DNA of 44,137 nt from an uncultured Opitutales bacterium. Its GTDB lineage: Bacteria; Verrucomicrobiota; Verrucomicrobiia; Opitutales; Intestinicryptomonadaceae. A program made the translations under genes and the position numbers. This document shows, in pieces, positions 7,601-14,755 of this stretch; the stretch's first letter is position 1; every line of letters starts with the position of its first letter. The notes under the pieces are model-generated. The model had not been told where the DNA came from. It searched no databases and saw only the letters and a list, made by a program, of their open reading frames with translations. The stretch is from the NCBI GenBank assembly GCA_944390805.1, contig CALXQW010000023.1, positions 1 to 44,137 of the forward strand. The letters run 5' to 3'.

Positions 7601-9169
7601 GATTCCCCTATAATAAATATCATGAAGGCGATTTAATGCAGCAGTATTCCCCAACTTTGCCGCGGCCAGATAATTGCCAAGCGCTGAATCTACCGATGTT
7701 GTCTTTACGGTATATCCATCTATCTTGGAGTACTTCTCTGCATTTGTTTTAAATAAGTCCAAATCGCCCAGAATCGTATATGCGCTTGCCGTCCATGCGT
7801 TTTCACCGCCTATGCGTATTGCTTCTGACGCGTAGGCTCTCGCCTTTTTCCCATCGAAATTAACCGGCATATTTACCCTCTCAAATGTGGTATTCTTTGA
7901 GTTTCCCTTCCAGTACAGTTGAGCAAGGGACAGATTTGCATATTGGTTGCCTTCTTTTGCCATCTTCTCAAGCAAGCCTATGGCCTCTTTGGCATCGGCA
8001 TTGCTATATTTGCCTATGGTATATCTGCCTGCATCTAAAGTTTTAACTCCCAAGAGCTTTTTTGCGTATTCAACTTTACCTATTTCGTCGGTCGCATTTT
8101 TTAACTCTTCCAAGCTCTTCTTTTGGGTTTCCTTCACCTTTTGGGCGATGGATAGATTGTATTGCCTAAGACGCTCCGTCTTGTTGCTTTCAAATTCAGT
8201 TGAAAGATTCCTGTATGTCTTTGCGTCTATTGGTGAGCTAAAAATAAACGAGCCTTTACGCCCGTAGGATTCCTCAAAGGTATCCGCAAAGTGTCTGTAC
8301 CACCAGGGGTTTTTTATCTGAGCTATCTTATCTCTATATTCTTTGGCCTTCTTTGCATCTTTTCTTACCCCGAGGCCGTTTTCATAGGCGCAGGCGGTTA
8401 TGGCTGTGGCCTTGGCTTCGGCGTAAAGCTTGTTGTTTGAGCTCCGCATTAGAGATTCTTCCATGGAGAAGTTCTTTCGCGCCATGAAATCTGAAACAAG
8501 CGGCATTAATTCCGATAGGGCAAGTTTCCATTTGCCAGATTTTGCAAGTTCTTGAGCGTATCTGACCTTGTAGTTGTTATTGCTGTCTTTGGATATTTCA
8601 GATAGTTTCTTATACAAAAACATATTTTCTTCGGATATGTTCTTGAAACTCTTGAGGCTTTCAGCGTGGGTATCTATAAAGAATGCAAGTTTTATTGCTG
8701 CCGGCTGGAAATCTTTCTTAGCATAGTTAAGGAGCTCTCCATAGGCGGAATTAAACGCTCTTTTGTCTCCAGCAGAAAGGGAGTCTTTCAAATCGTCGAT
8801 AAGCAGGTCGCATCTGGCTATCACGGAGTAGTAAGAATTTCCCTTCTGGGATATTTGCCTTAGCAATTCTTTTTTCTCATCAGGACTTGAAAAACGGTTC
8901 GCGATATAATATCCGGCGGTTAGATTGCCGGAGTTGACATATAAATTCTTCATCTCCTCAAATGCCTCTTTTGGAGAGTTGCTAACCTTATTTATTGCCA
9001 ATCTCAACTTGGCATAAGAATCTCCATCTTCTGCGAGCTTTTCTACTTCAATCAAGGGCTTTTGGTATATGAGAAGCTCTTTCTCATGTGGGGAATAATC
9101 TATCTTCCCGCACGATGAAAGAAAGAGCGCGAAGATTGATGCAATGAAAAAGAATATTTTTGGCCTCAT
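4628..9169 (-). CDS. giant Sel1/TPR-repeat outer-membrane lipoprotein
   Basis: This 1513-aa protein has a lipoprotein signal peptide (MRPKIFFFIASIFALFLSSC). Lipobox L-S-S-C puts the acylated cysteine at residue 20, and no Asp follows it, so outer-membrane sorting is likely. Most of the chain is alpha-helical repeats of the Sel1/TPR type. The clearest Sel1 units are near 1010-1060 (YYYGLGVKENKPLAMQYYER), 1085-1190 (two units with YFSGRGTKQD and YKMGLGVEKS) and 1340-1420 (FMNGIGVKKD and YMKGIGVEKS). Weaker repeats fill the middle. A lysine-rich helix ends the protein. A TTG three codons upstream is a poorer start. The gene is the first of an operon with an ECF sigma factor and an anti-sigma-like protein. 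Sel1 proteins act as scaffolds, so it may be the outer sensor or scaffold of that system. Sampled lines are unusually AT-rich. Confidence 0.85.
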   Translation of the reverse strand: MRPKIFFFIASIFALFLSSCGKIDYSPHEKELLIYQKPLIEVEKLAEDGDSYAKLRLAINKVSNSPKEAFEEMKNLYVNSGNLTAGYYIANRFSSPDEKKELLRQISQKGNSYYSVIARCDLLIDDLKDSLSAGDKRAFNSAYGELLNYAKKDFQPAAIKLAFFIDTHAESLKSFKNISEENMFLYKKLSEISKDSNNNYKVRYAQELAKSGKWKLALSELMPLVSDFMARKNFSMEESLMRSSNNKLYAEAKATAITACAYENGLGVRKDAKKAKEYRDKIAQIKNPWWYRHFADTFEESYGRKGSFIFSSPIDAKTYRNLSTEFESNKTERLRQYNLSIAQKVKETQKKSLEELKNATDEIGKVEYAKKLLGVKTLDAGRYTIGKYSNADAKEAIGLLEKMAKEGNQYANLSLAQLYWKGNSKNTTFERVNMPVNFDGKKARAYASEAIRIGGENAWTASAYTILGDLDLFKTNAEKYSKIDGYTVKTTSVDSALGNYLAAAKLGNTAALNRLHDIYYRGIPIGYGRYLIEPNAMAAFAYAKDSVDLGDPQRAFHIAFSFYVGRDVKKNIPMAGKYIKTFLNSNCPWNNLMKELAAILIEKNELEGYKPEDAINIRNSISKSSKVQILLYYDHHLFDSKIGREYWNSVNDPKEPVVVDTEFLNYFKSLPQTQDNRFLYAVCAYYNTFKNYSPNKESSYEKIAYDALTALANEGYAKAIKFLAKSSPFLTIPGFFRDDYIKKLKELNLPIEHPNNKDDLHYNIQLYENTHDDSIVYNCSLSIWGDCLEDQLNFLSKYSKNNEGFKEWLAYKLITTDAQKSPQEFDEIISSLKALSKDKIYSKEAYILLAYAYSGMGKTRKDISLSSEYLKLYRENQKGELSFPISILQNSYLGKSREIQENLNPLNLFIAKHTNNLTLYRPYDLFECTVEELRNMYRENQESNAIKTVLAEKEMEAKNYENAYKLYKELNDESPNNLNYTTPLAELYYYGLGVKENKPLAMQYYERLFARPIGYEASYIIQNSLGYGRYIDFCKVRIPKDIIIDNIKKSDIKELKDIGGYKLLSFLEKNKETALRDKIEKIIIDAKDENAMAYVGRRFLDENTPEGDKKAFEMFSKMDEYGYGLCSSELGGMYFSGRGTKQDYKKAFEIFSNHTRIYNSINTTNCAWLALMYKMGLGVEKSEEMSNKYIALIEESNSPSYNLDLLGNQLVYGDGCLYDFKIAPKCPELGVEMIRRAVSMKEPNSYALRSYAIILEEGKYTKQDLKQAAELYERFARLEKQKYYGNQDFWGFSEAIRILKNSPGKADSSKAFSLAEEWLKLSPDSINAKVDMALLFMNGIGVKKDEKRAVEYLNEAIKSKSKLESEGYLWRAYGVLAYCYMKGIGVEKSLEKVREIISTVRKIKTSRCGIWHPFLTYAEWFNPNTEITDTCVIDNPTLPKSKEICLFWLDELEKVADTAKNPRFSVKAYQKLINFFVEEKGFENPNKVDELKIKLQKAKARAETAKKNGGKRK

Positions 9170-9348
9170 ACATTCCAATACGAATTCTAAGGGCTGTTTA
9201 TTACATATTTAGTCTAAAAAATTCTAAAAGCTAACTCAAGTTTATTCAATCACAGCTCTTATAGGGGCTTTATTTCTGCGCTCTATGGGAAATTGAAAAT
9301 CAATGCTCTTAGTTTGCTTGTATATCAGATTTTGAGGAATATCTTGCG

Positions 9349-9396
9349 CAAAAAAAGCCCGCAAGACGCTAAAATGCGGACTTTGCGGGCTTTTTC
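9349..9396 (-). terminator. intrinsic terminator of tRNA-Lys
   Basis: On the minus strand AAAGCCCGCAA pairs with TTGCGGGCTTT around an 18-base loop and ends in a run of seven T. It starts four bases after the tRNA CCA. The arms are flanked by A and T runs on both sides, so it could also work for rightward transcripts. Confidence 0.85.
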
Positions 9397-9399
9397 TCA

Positions 9400-9475
<76 letters not shown>

Positions 9476-9498
9476 ATCAAAAATTTTTGAAGTTTCGC

Positions 9499-9526
9499 AA
9501 TGTAGCCTTATTCAATCTTATTGCAA
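9499..9526 (-). promoter_or_regulatory. putative tRNA-Lys promoter
   Basis: On the minus strand TTGCAA (9521-9526) and TACATT (9499-9504) are spaced by 16 bp. Transcription would start about 16 bases before the tRNA. Confidence 0.45.
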
Positions 9527-9901
9527 GAAAAATCTTCAAAAATTTTTTAAAGAACGATCCATCACAGTTATTTTTACAAGCAAAGATAGTATATTAATGC
9601 ATTTACAGTAAAAACTTATAACTTTATTTTGTGTTCTGTGGCAAGAGGGGAACTTGCTTCAGAATTTTTCTTTTAATGGAAAGTACAATGGAAAAATGCC
9701 TGAGGCTATTATATATAGGCTGACTTATTTTTATTTTCAGGAGTAAGTTTTCGCTCTAATATTTTTTTTAGAGAAATTTTAAGTATGCATGGTTATATTT
9801 TTCCTTTTTGAGTATGTATTAAATATTTCTTTTGCAACAATAGCTGAGCTTTGTGCTTATACGTTTTTTTTAGGAGTTAGATAAGGAATTGAAAAAATGG
9901 G
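9527..9901. other. AT-rich intergenic region, no gene recognised
   Basis: This T-rich stretch separates the leftward tRNA from the rightward rpmF operon. It contains small hairpins, such as GCAAG/CTTGC near 9642-9657 and CTCTAA/TTAGAG near 9754-9773. No conserved RNA motif (SRP, 6S, RNase P, tmRNA) was recognised. Confidence 0.5.
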
Positions 9902-9929
9902 TTGACAGGGTGGGGGGTATTCGTAGCAT
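9902..9929 (+). promoter_or_regulatory. putative promoter of rpmF-plsX-fabH operon
   Basis: TTGACA (9902-9907) and TAGCAT (9924-9929) are spaced by 16 bp. Transcription would begin near 9936, about 23 bases before rpmF. An AAAGG ribosome binding site follows at 9947-9951. Confidence 0.55.
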
Positions 9930-9958
9930 GTTCACTTTTAATTTACAAAGGTCACATC

Positions 9959-10138
9959 ATGGGACAGCCAAAACGTAAACAATCCAAGCAGCGTTCGCGC
10001 CTTCGCCGCGGCGCGAACAATTTTAAGCTCCCGCAGGTTTCTAAAGATCCTACGGACGGCACGCTCTTTGTTCCACACAGGGTTAATCCTTCCAACGGAA
10101 CATATCGCGGCAAGCAGGTTATCAGCGTAAAGGTCTAA
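9959..10138 (+). CDS. rpmF: 50S ribosomal protein L32
   Basis: L32 is a small basic protein of the large ribosomal subunit. The 59-aa product has the family N-terminus (MGQPKRKQSKQRSRLRRGAN) and the C-terminal HRVNPSNGTYRGKQVI block. The position that carries two cysteines of a zinc ribbon in many L32 proteins reads VNPSNG here, so this is a cysteine-free form. The start at 9959 is set by homology and by AAAGG seven bases upstream. A longer in-frame start at 9902 would overlap the promoter. It heads the lipid operon, as is usual for the conserved rpmF-plsX-fabH order. Confidence 0.95.
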   Translation: MGQPKRKQSKQRSRLRRGANNFKLPQVSKDPTDGTLFVPHRVNPSNGTYRGKQVISVKV

Positions 10139-10258
10139 TAGAGGATCTTTACATCTGGCAGACGAATGCGGGTATCGGAGAGCTTGCCGCCCTTTAATGC
10201 CCGCGTTTTTCGTCTATGTATTTTTCTCCTACTGGCAATGGACGAGGCAAAAGATATA

Positions 10259-11305
10259 ATGGCCGCTATTGCGGTGGACGTCATGGGGTCCGATTCCGGG
10301 CCTGCAGCGGTCGTCGAAGGGTTGAAGTACGCTCTTGAGAGGCGTTCTCCGCTTGAGTATATAGCCGTAGGTAACGAGGAGGTTGTGGAGCCTCTGTTGA
10401 GGAAGTTCGGAATATTGAAAGATTCCAGAGTGTCTATGTTTCACGCCTCGGAGGTTGTGAGCATGGACGAAAAACCCATGCAGGCTCTCAAACAGAAGAA
10501 AGACTCCTCTATGATACGCGCTTTGGAGCTTGTGAAGCTCGGCAAGGCGCAGGCTGTTGTAAGCTGCGGAAATACGGGCGTGCTTATGACGGCAGGTACG
10601 ATAAAGCTGCGCACTCTTGAAGGGGTGGAGCGTCCGGCATTGGGCTCTATAATGCCCGGGCGAGACAGGAACTTTGTGATGATAGATGTGGGTGCCAACC
10701 CCGATCCTAAGCCCCAAAATCTGTTGGATAACGCCGTTCTTGGCGCAAATTACGCAAGGGCGATACTCGGCATTGCAGAGCCTAAGATAGGGCTTCTTTG
10801 CAACGGCACGGAGGAGGGCAAGGGTAATAGTCTTGTGCAGGGAGCCCATAAGATGCTTAAGGCGGCCGAAGGAACTTTAAACTACGCCGGCAGGATAGAA
10901 GGCTTTGATGTGTTTGAGGGCGATTGCGATGTTGTCGTATGCGACGGTTTTACTGGCAATTTGCTGTTAAAGACTCTCGAGGGCGCAACAAGGATGTTTA
11001 AGGGAATCTTGAAGGAGGAGCTGACGCGGACTATATTTAGAAAGATAGGAATTTGGATTGCCCGCAAGGCCTTTGACGACTTCAAGAAGAGAATTCCGGT
11101 GGAGAAGTTTTCGGGGGCGCCGCTTTTGGGGTTGAATGGCCTTGTGGTAAAGGCGCACGGCTCGAGCGGAGCCAGACAGTTTGAAGGGGCGCTGGGCATT
11201 GCCGAGCGCTGTATAACAGAACAGATGAACAGGAAAATTGCCGAGGATTTTGCAAAGATAAGTCCGTTTATCGCGCAGACCAAGGCTCAGGCGTTGGAAG
11301 GCTGA
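10259..11305 (+). CDS. plsX: phosphate acyltransferase PlsX
   Basis: PlsX converts acyl-ACP to acyl-phosphate, the acyl donor for the first step of phospholipid synthesis (with PlsY). The 348-aa length is close to the usual 330-360. The protein begins with the family motif AIAVDVMGSDSGP (4-16) and shows SCGNTGVLM, DVGANPDPKP and CDGFTGNLLLKTLEG. The start at 10259 fits the family N-terminus, and GAGG lies about 12 bases upstream. An ATG at 10238 would add seven residues. The gap to rpmF is 120 bp and to fabH about 36 bp, so it sits inside one operon. Confidence 0.95.
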   Translation: MAAIAVDVMGSDSGPAAVVEGLKYALERRSPLEYIAVGNEEVVEPLLRKFGILKDSRVSMFHASEVVSMDEKPMQALKQKKDSSMIRALELVKLGKAQAVVSCGNTGVLMTAGTIKLRTLEGVERPALGSIMPGRDRNFVMIDVGANPDPKPQNLLDNAVLGANYARAILGIAEPKIGLLCNGTEEGKGNSLVQGAHKMLKAAEGTLNYAGRIEGFDVFEGDCDVVVCDGFTGNLLLKTLEGATRMFKGILKEELTRTIFRKIGIWIARKAFDDFKKRIPVEKFSGAPLLGLNGLVVKAHGSSGARQFEGALGIAERCITEQMNRKIAEDFAKISPFIAQTKAQALEG

Positions 11306-11341
11306 TTTTATCCGGCGCAAAAAGGAAAGGGTACGGTGTTT

Positions 11342-12337
11342 ATGACCCCACGGTCTATAATAATAAGTTCAACGGGTTCATTTTTGCCCGATAAAATTGT
11401 AACCAACGACGATCTTGCAAAGATTGTCGACACTTCCGACGAGTGGATTTACACTCGTTCGGGCATAAAGCAAAGGCGTATAGCCCCCAAAGATATGGCC
11501 ACATCGGACATGGCGTGCATAGCGGCAAAGCGCGCTCTCGACGCGGCCGGACTGAGGCCCGATGAGATAGATTTGGTGATAGTTGCAACGGTTAGCCCGG
11601 ATATGATGTTCCCGTCTACGGCATGTATGCTTCAGGCAAAATTGGGAATAAGGAACAATATTCCGTGTTTCGACATAGAGGCGGCTTGTTCGGGATTTGT
11701 ATATGAGATAGAGATAGCATCGCGCATGATGCAGTCGGGCTATTACAAGCACGCGCTGGTTGTTGGCGCGGAGAAGCTATCAAGTTTGGTAAATTGGCAG
11801 GACCGCTCAACTTGCGTTCTCTTTGGAGACGGTGCGGGTGCGGCGGTGTTGTCGGCTGTGGAGAAAACAGGGGTTGGCATACTCGATACGGTGCTTGGAG
11901 CCAGCGGCGAAGGCAATATGATTCTCAGCCTTCCGGCGGGCGGTTCGGCAATGCCGGCAAGCGCGGAGACTGTGGCTAATAAGCTCCACTGCGTGCATAT
12001 GGACGGCAAGGAGGTCTTCAAGCATGCGGTTAAGATCATGCAGGAGAAAGCCTTTGAAGTTCTCGACCGCTGCGGTGTACGTCCGGACGAGCTTGCTCTT
12101 TTTATACCCCATCAGGCCAATGCGCGCATAATAGAAAGCGTAGCAAAGAGGCTCAAGCTTGACATGTCCAAGGTTTACATGAATATTCAAAACTACGGCA
12201 ATACGTCGGGGGCGTCTATTCCGATAGCGCTCGACGAGGTTGTCCGTTCGGGCAGGGTAAAGCGTGGCGACTATGTTTTGTTCGTGGCCTTCGGCGCGGG
12301 CTTGACGTGGGGCGCAACACTCATAAAGTGGTATTGA
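11342..12337 (+). CDS. fabH: beta-ketoacyl-ACP synthase III (FabH)
   Basis: FabH condenses acetyl-CoA (or another acyl-CoA starter) with malonyl-ACP to begin type II fatty-acid synthesis. The catalytic triad is visible: Cys116 in EAACSGF, His257 in IPHQANARI and Asn287 in NYGNTSGAS. The glycine-rich C-terminal GAGLTWGA is also present. The length of 331 aa is normal. An in-frame GTG at 11336 lies closer to the AAGGAAAGG ribosome binding site (11322-11330) and is a possible alternative start. The gene is followed after two bases by the TPR protein gene. Confidence 0.95.
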   Translation: MTPRSIIISSTGSFLPDKIVTNDDLAKIVDTSDEWIYTRSGIKQRRIAPKDMATSDMACIAAKRALDAAGLRPDEIDLVIVATVSPDMMFPSTACMLQAKLGIRNNIPCFDIEAACSGFVYEIEIASRMMQSGYYKHALVVGAEKLSSLVNWQDRSTCVLFGDGAGAAVLSAVEKTGVGILDTVLGASGEGNMILSLPAGGSAMPASAETVANKLHCVHMDGKEVFKHAVKIMQEKAFEVLDRCGVRPDELALFIPHQANARIIESVAKRLKLDMSKVYMNIQNYGNTSGASIPIALDEVVRSGRVKRGDYVLFVAFGAGLTWGATLIKWY

Positions 12338-12339
12338 TT

Positions 12340-13581
12340 ATGAAAAGATATCTGACAGCGGCGGTTCTGGCATTTGCGGCGTGCGCGCAGTGCGCGTATG
12401 CGGATTTGGTATGGTCGAAGGATCGCGGCTGGCAGGTTGAGGGCGGAGTGCTTTCAAACATATTCGGCAATACTGTAAATGTTGAAAACGCCCTTCAGGC
12501 AATGAATGAGGGAAAGGCCGCCCAGGAAGACGGCGATCTGTGGACTGCCATATCTTGCTACCAGCTTGTCGTTAATGAATATCCCGAGAGTATCTTTGCC
12601 CCGGAGGCGTATTTTCAGCTCGGGTTGGTTTACACTCAGCGCGGGCAGTTTGAAGATGCGTACAACAGTTTTGGGGAGATAATAAAGAGGTATCCTGATT
12701 ATCAGAAGTTCAATCAGGTAATAGGCGAGCAGTTTAAGGTTGCCGCAATGATTCAAGACGGGGCAACTCCGTATTTGTGGGGGTGGTTCCCGTGGTTTAC
12801 AAATTACGACGACGCTATAAAATTCTACGAGGGAATAGTAAAGAATGCTCCCTATTCCGACTATGCTCCCATAGCGCTGATGAACATATCTCTTGTTGCG
12901 GCCGACAACGGCAAGCCCGAGGTTGCGGAGGACGCTTTGGACAGGCTCATAAATACATATCCGAACAGCTTATTTACGCCAGACGCATACTTGCAGATGG
13001 CGCGCATTTTTAAGGATATGGTCATGGGGCCGGAGTACGATCAGGATTCCACAAAGAAGGCTATAAGTTTTTATCAGGACTATCTCATATTATTCCCTCA
13101 GGAGGCCGGCGTTATAAATGCGGAGAAGAGCCTTGACGAGATGCGCGACACTTACGCGCGCAGCAGGCTAGTGATGGGAAATTTCTATTATTATTACCGC
13201 ACGGACAACAGGGCTGCGTCTATATTCTACAACGAGACTATAACTCTTGCCCCCAACAGTTCCGCCGCGGAAGAGGCGCGCAAACAGCTTGCCAAGATAA
13301 AGAAGGGAGATATTGCCCCTATGACACCTGTAGATTGGATTTGGGGCAGATACGAGAGGCCTTCAATAGATTCGTTTGAGGACGAGACTAAGATATTGGC
13401 ACTGAATAGCGAGGAGTATGAGGCTATCTCTGTGGAGGATTTTCTCAGCGTTCCAGGAACTGCTGTTGAGGAGATTATAACTCCAGATGGCACCGAGACT
13501 AAGGAAGGGTTTACTCCGCTTGTTGGGCCAAGCCCGTTCTTTACGGACGAGGGCTTTTGGAATATAGAAGACACTCAGTAA
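12340..13581 (+). CDS. TPR envelope protein, BamD/YfiO-like
   Basis: This 413-aa exported protein starts two bases after fabH. Its signal peptide is MKRYLTAAVLAFAACAQCAYA. It either is cut by signal peptidase I after AYA or is a lipoprotein acylated at Cys15 of FAAC, where the Phe at -3 is atypical. Residues about 45-130 and 155-250 hold TPR-like hairpins of the outer-membrane assembly factor BamD/YfiO type (DGDLWTAISCYQLVVNEYPE, then EAYFQLGLVYTQRGQFEDAY). It is longer than BamD (about 245 aa) because of extra repeats and an acidic, probably disordered C-terminus from about 340. A role in outer-membrane protein assembly is plausible but inferred. Confidence 0.75.
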   Translation: MKRYLTAAVLAFAACAQCAYADLVWSKDRGWQVEGGVLSNIFGNTVNVENALQAMNEGKAAQEDGDLWTAISCYQLVVNEYPESIFAPEAYFQLGLVYTQRGQFEDAYNSFGEIIKRYPDYQKFNQVIGEQFKVAAMIQDGATPYLWGWFPWFTNYDDAIKFYEGIVKNAPYSDYAPIALMNISLVAADNGKPEVAEDALDRLINTYPNSLFTPDAYLQMARIFKDMVMGPEYDQDSTKKAISFYQDYLILFPQEAGVINAEKSLDEMRDTYARSRLVMGNFYYYYRTDNRAASIFYNETITLAPNSSAAEEARKQLAKIKKGDIAPMTPVDWIWGRYERPSIDSFEDETKILALNSEEYEAISVEDFLSVPGTAVEEIITPDGTETKEGFTPLVGPSPFFTDEGFWNIEDTQ

Positions 13582-13654
13582 AATAGGCATTTGTTTTAGG
13601 CAGGCTAGAATATAAGAATGCGGGCGTTTTTTTATGCAGGCTTAAAAGATTAGG

Positions 13655-13683
13655 CGGCGGGTTGTATGCCCGCGTCTTTTTTT
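13655..13683 (+). terminator. intrinsic terminator of rpmF operon
   Basis: GCGGG, a 7-base loop and CCCGC (13657-13673) are followed by GTC and seven T. A second GCGGGC at 13620-13625, followed by its own T-run, can pair with the same right arm, giving two alternative structures. Confidence 0.65.
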
Positions 13684-13829
13684 GTGCATGCGCCGCAAGG
13701 ATGATATATTATAGTACACATATAGTTGGCGCAAAAGGCAGCTTGAAGGGAGTTTATATAGTAGCCCAAAAGAGGCGGCAGTGTTCTTTTTTGTTGTAAT
13801 GGAGGGAAGGTGGGGTATCTTAACTTGGT

Positions 13830-14750
13830 ATGTCAGAAAAACAGGACAATTCGGTTCTTGTGGCGGGGTCAATAGCGTACGACTGCATAGAAACTCCGCT
13901 TGCAAAAGAAGATTATATTCTCGGTGGCGCAAGCTGCTACGCGGCATTGGCGTGCTCGTACTTTGCTCCAGTCAAGATGGCTGGAATTGCCGGGAACGAT
14001 TTTAAGGCTTCGGATATGGAGCGCCTGAAGGCGAGAGGAATAGACGTCTCTGGAGTTGAATTCGACGCAAATAAGCCAACTTTCTTTTGGCGCGGCAAAT
14101 ACCATGAGAACTTTAAAAGCAGGGAGACTATAGATGTGCGCCTGAATGCGTTTGAGGATTATTCTCCGAAATTGTCGGAGGAGCAGGCGTCTTGCGGATA
14201 CGTGCTTTTGGGAAACATATCGCCGGTCTTGCAGGAGTCTGTACTGGAGCAGATGAAGAACCCGCGTTTTGTGGTGCTTGATACTATGGATTTGTGGATA
14301 TCAACCGCAAACGACACTCTCAGAAGGCTTATAGGAAAGGTTGATCTGCTGATTCTAAATGACGATGAGGCAAAGCAGCTTTCCGGGTGCAGCAATTTGC
14401 TCAAGGCCGGAGACGCGCTTAGAGATATGGGGGCAAAGGCTGTGATAATAAAAAAAGGCGAACATGGCTCTATGCTCTTTTGCGACGATGGCTTCTTTAC
14501 CATGGGAACTTATCCGGTAAGGGATCTTTACGATCCGACCGGTGCGGGAGATTCTTATGCGGGAGCGCTGATAGGATATATAGCCTCAAAGGGCGACGCC
14601 TCTTTTGAAACTCTCAAGCGCGCAATGCTTGCAGCGGCGGCAACATCTTCTATTACGGTGGAGTCGTTCTCGTGCTACAAGCTTGAGAAAAGCGGCATGG
14701 AAGAGATATCGCGCAGAATGGATTATATAAGAAAAATTTCATCTATATAA
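13830..14750 (+). CDS. PfkB-family carbohydrate kinase
   Basis: This 306-aa ribokinase/PfkB-superfamily kinase transfers phosphate from ATP to a sugar or nucleoside. The C-terminal signature DPTGAGDSYAGAL is at 235-247, with catalytic base Asp241 and the anion hole GAG. The NDDE motif (177-180, NxxE) for magnesium and a GG pair at 32-33 in the substrate half are also present. The exact substrate is not evident. It starts the unit pfkB-proA-ligA, with only five bases before proA. The ribosome binding site is weak. Confidence 0.85.
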   Translation: MSEKQDNSVLVAGSIAYDCIETPLAKEDYILGGASCYAALACSYFAPVKMAGIAGNDFKASDMERLKARGIDVSGVEFDANKPTFFWRGKYHENFKSRETIDVRLNAFEDYSPKLSEEQASCGYVLLGNISPVLQESVLEQMKNPRFVVLDTMDLWISTANDTLRRLIGKVDLLILNDDEAKQLSGCSNLLKAGDALRDMGAKAVIIKKGEHGSMLFCDDGFFTMGTYPVRDLYDPTGAGDSYAGALIGYIASKGDASFETLKRAMLAAAATSSITVESFSCYKLEKSGMEEISRRMDYIRKISSI

Positions 14751-14755
14751 AATAT

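Noticed and set aside
9183..9227. Direct repeat AATTCTAA upstream of the Sel1 gene
   Set aside because: Eight AT-rich bases repeated twice could easily be chance. No sigma-like promoter could be assigned to them.
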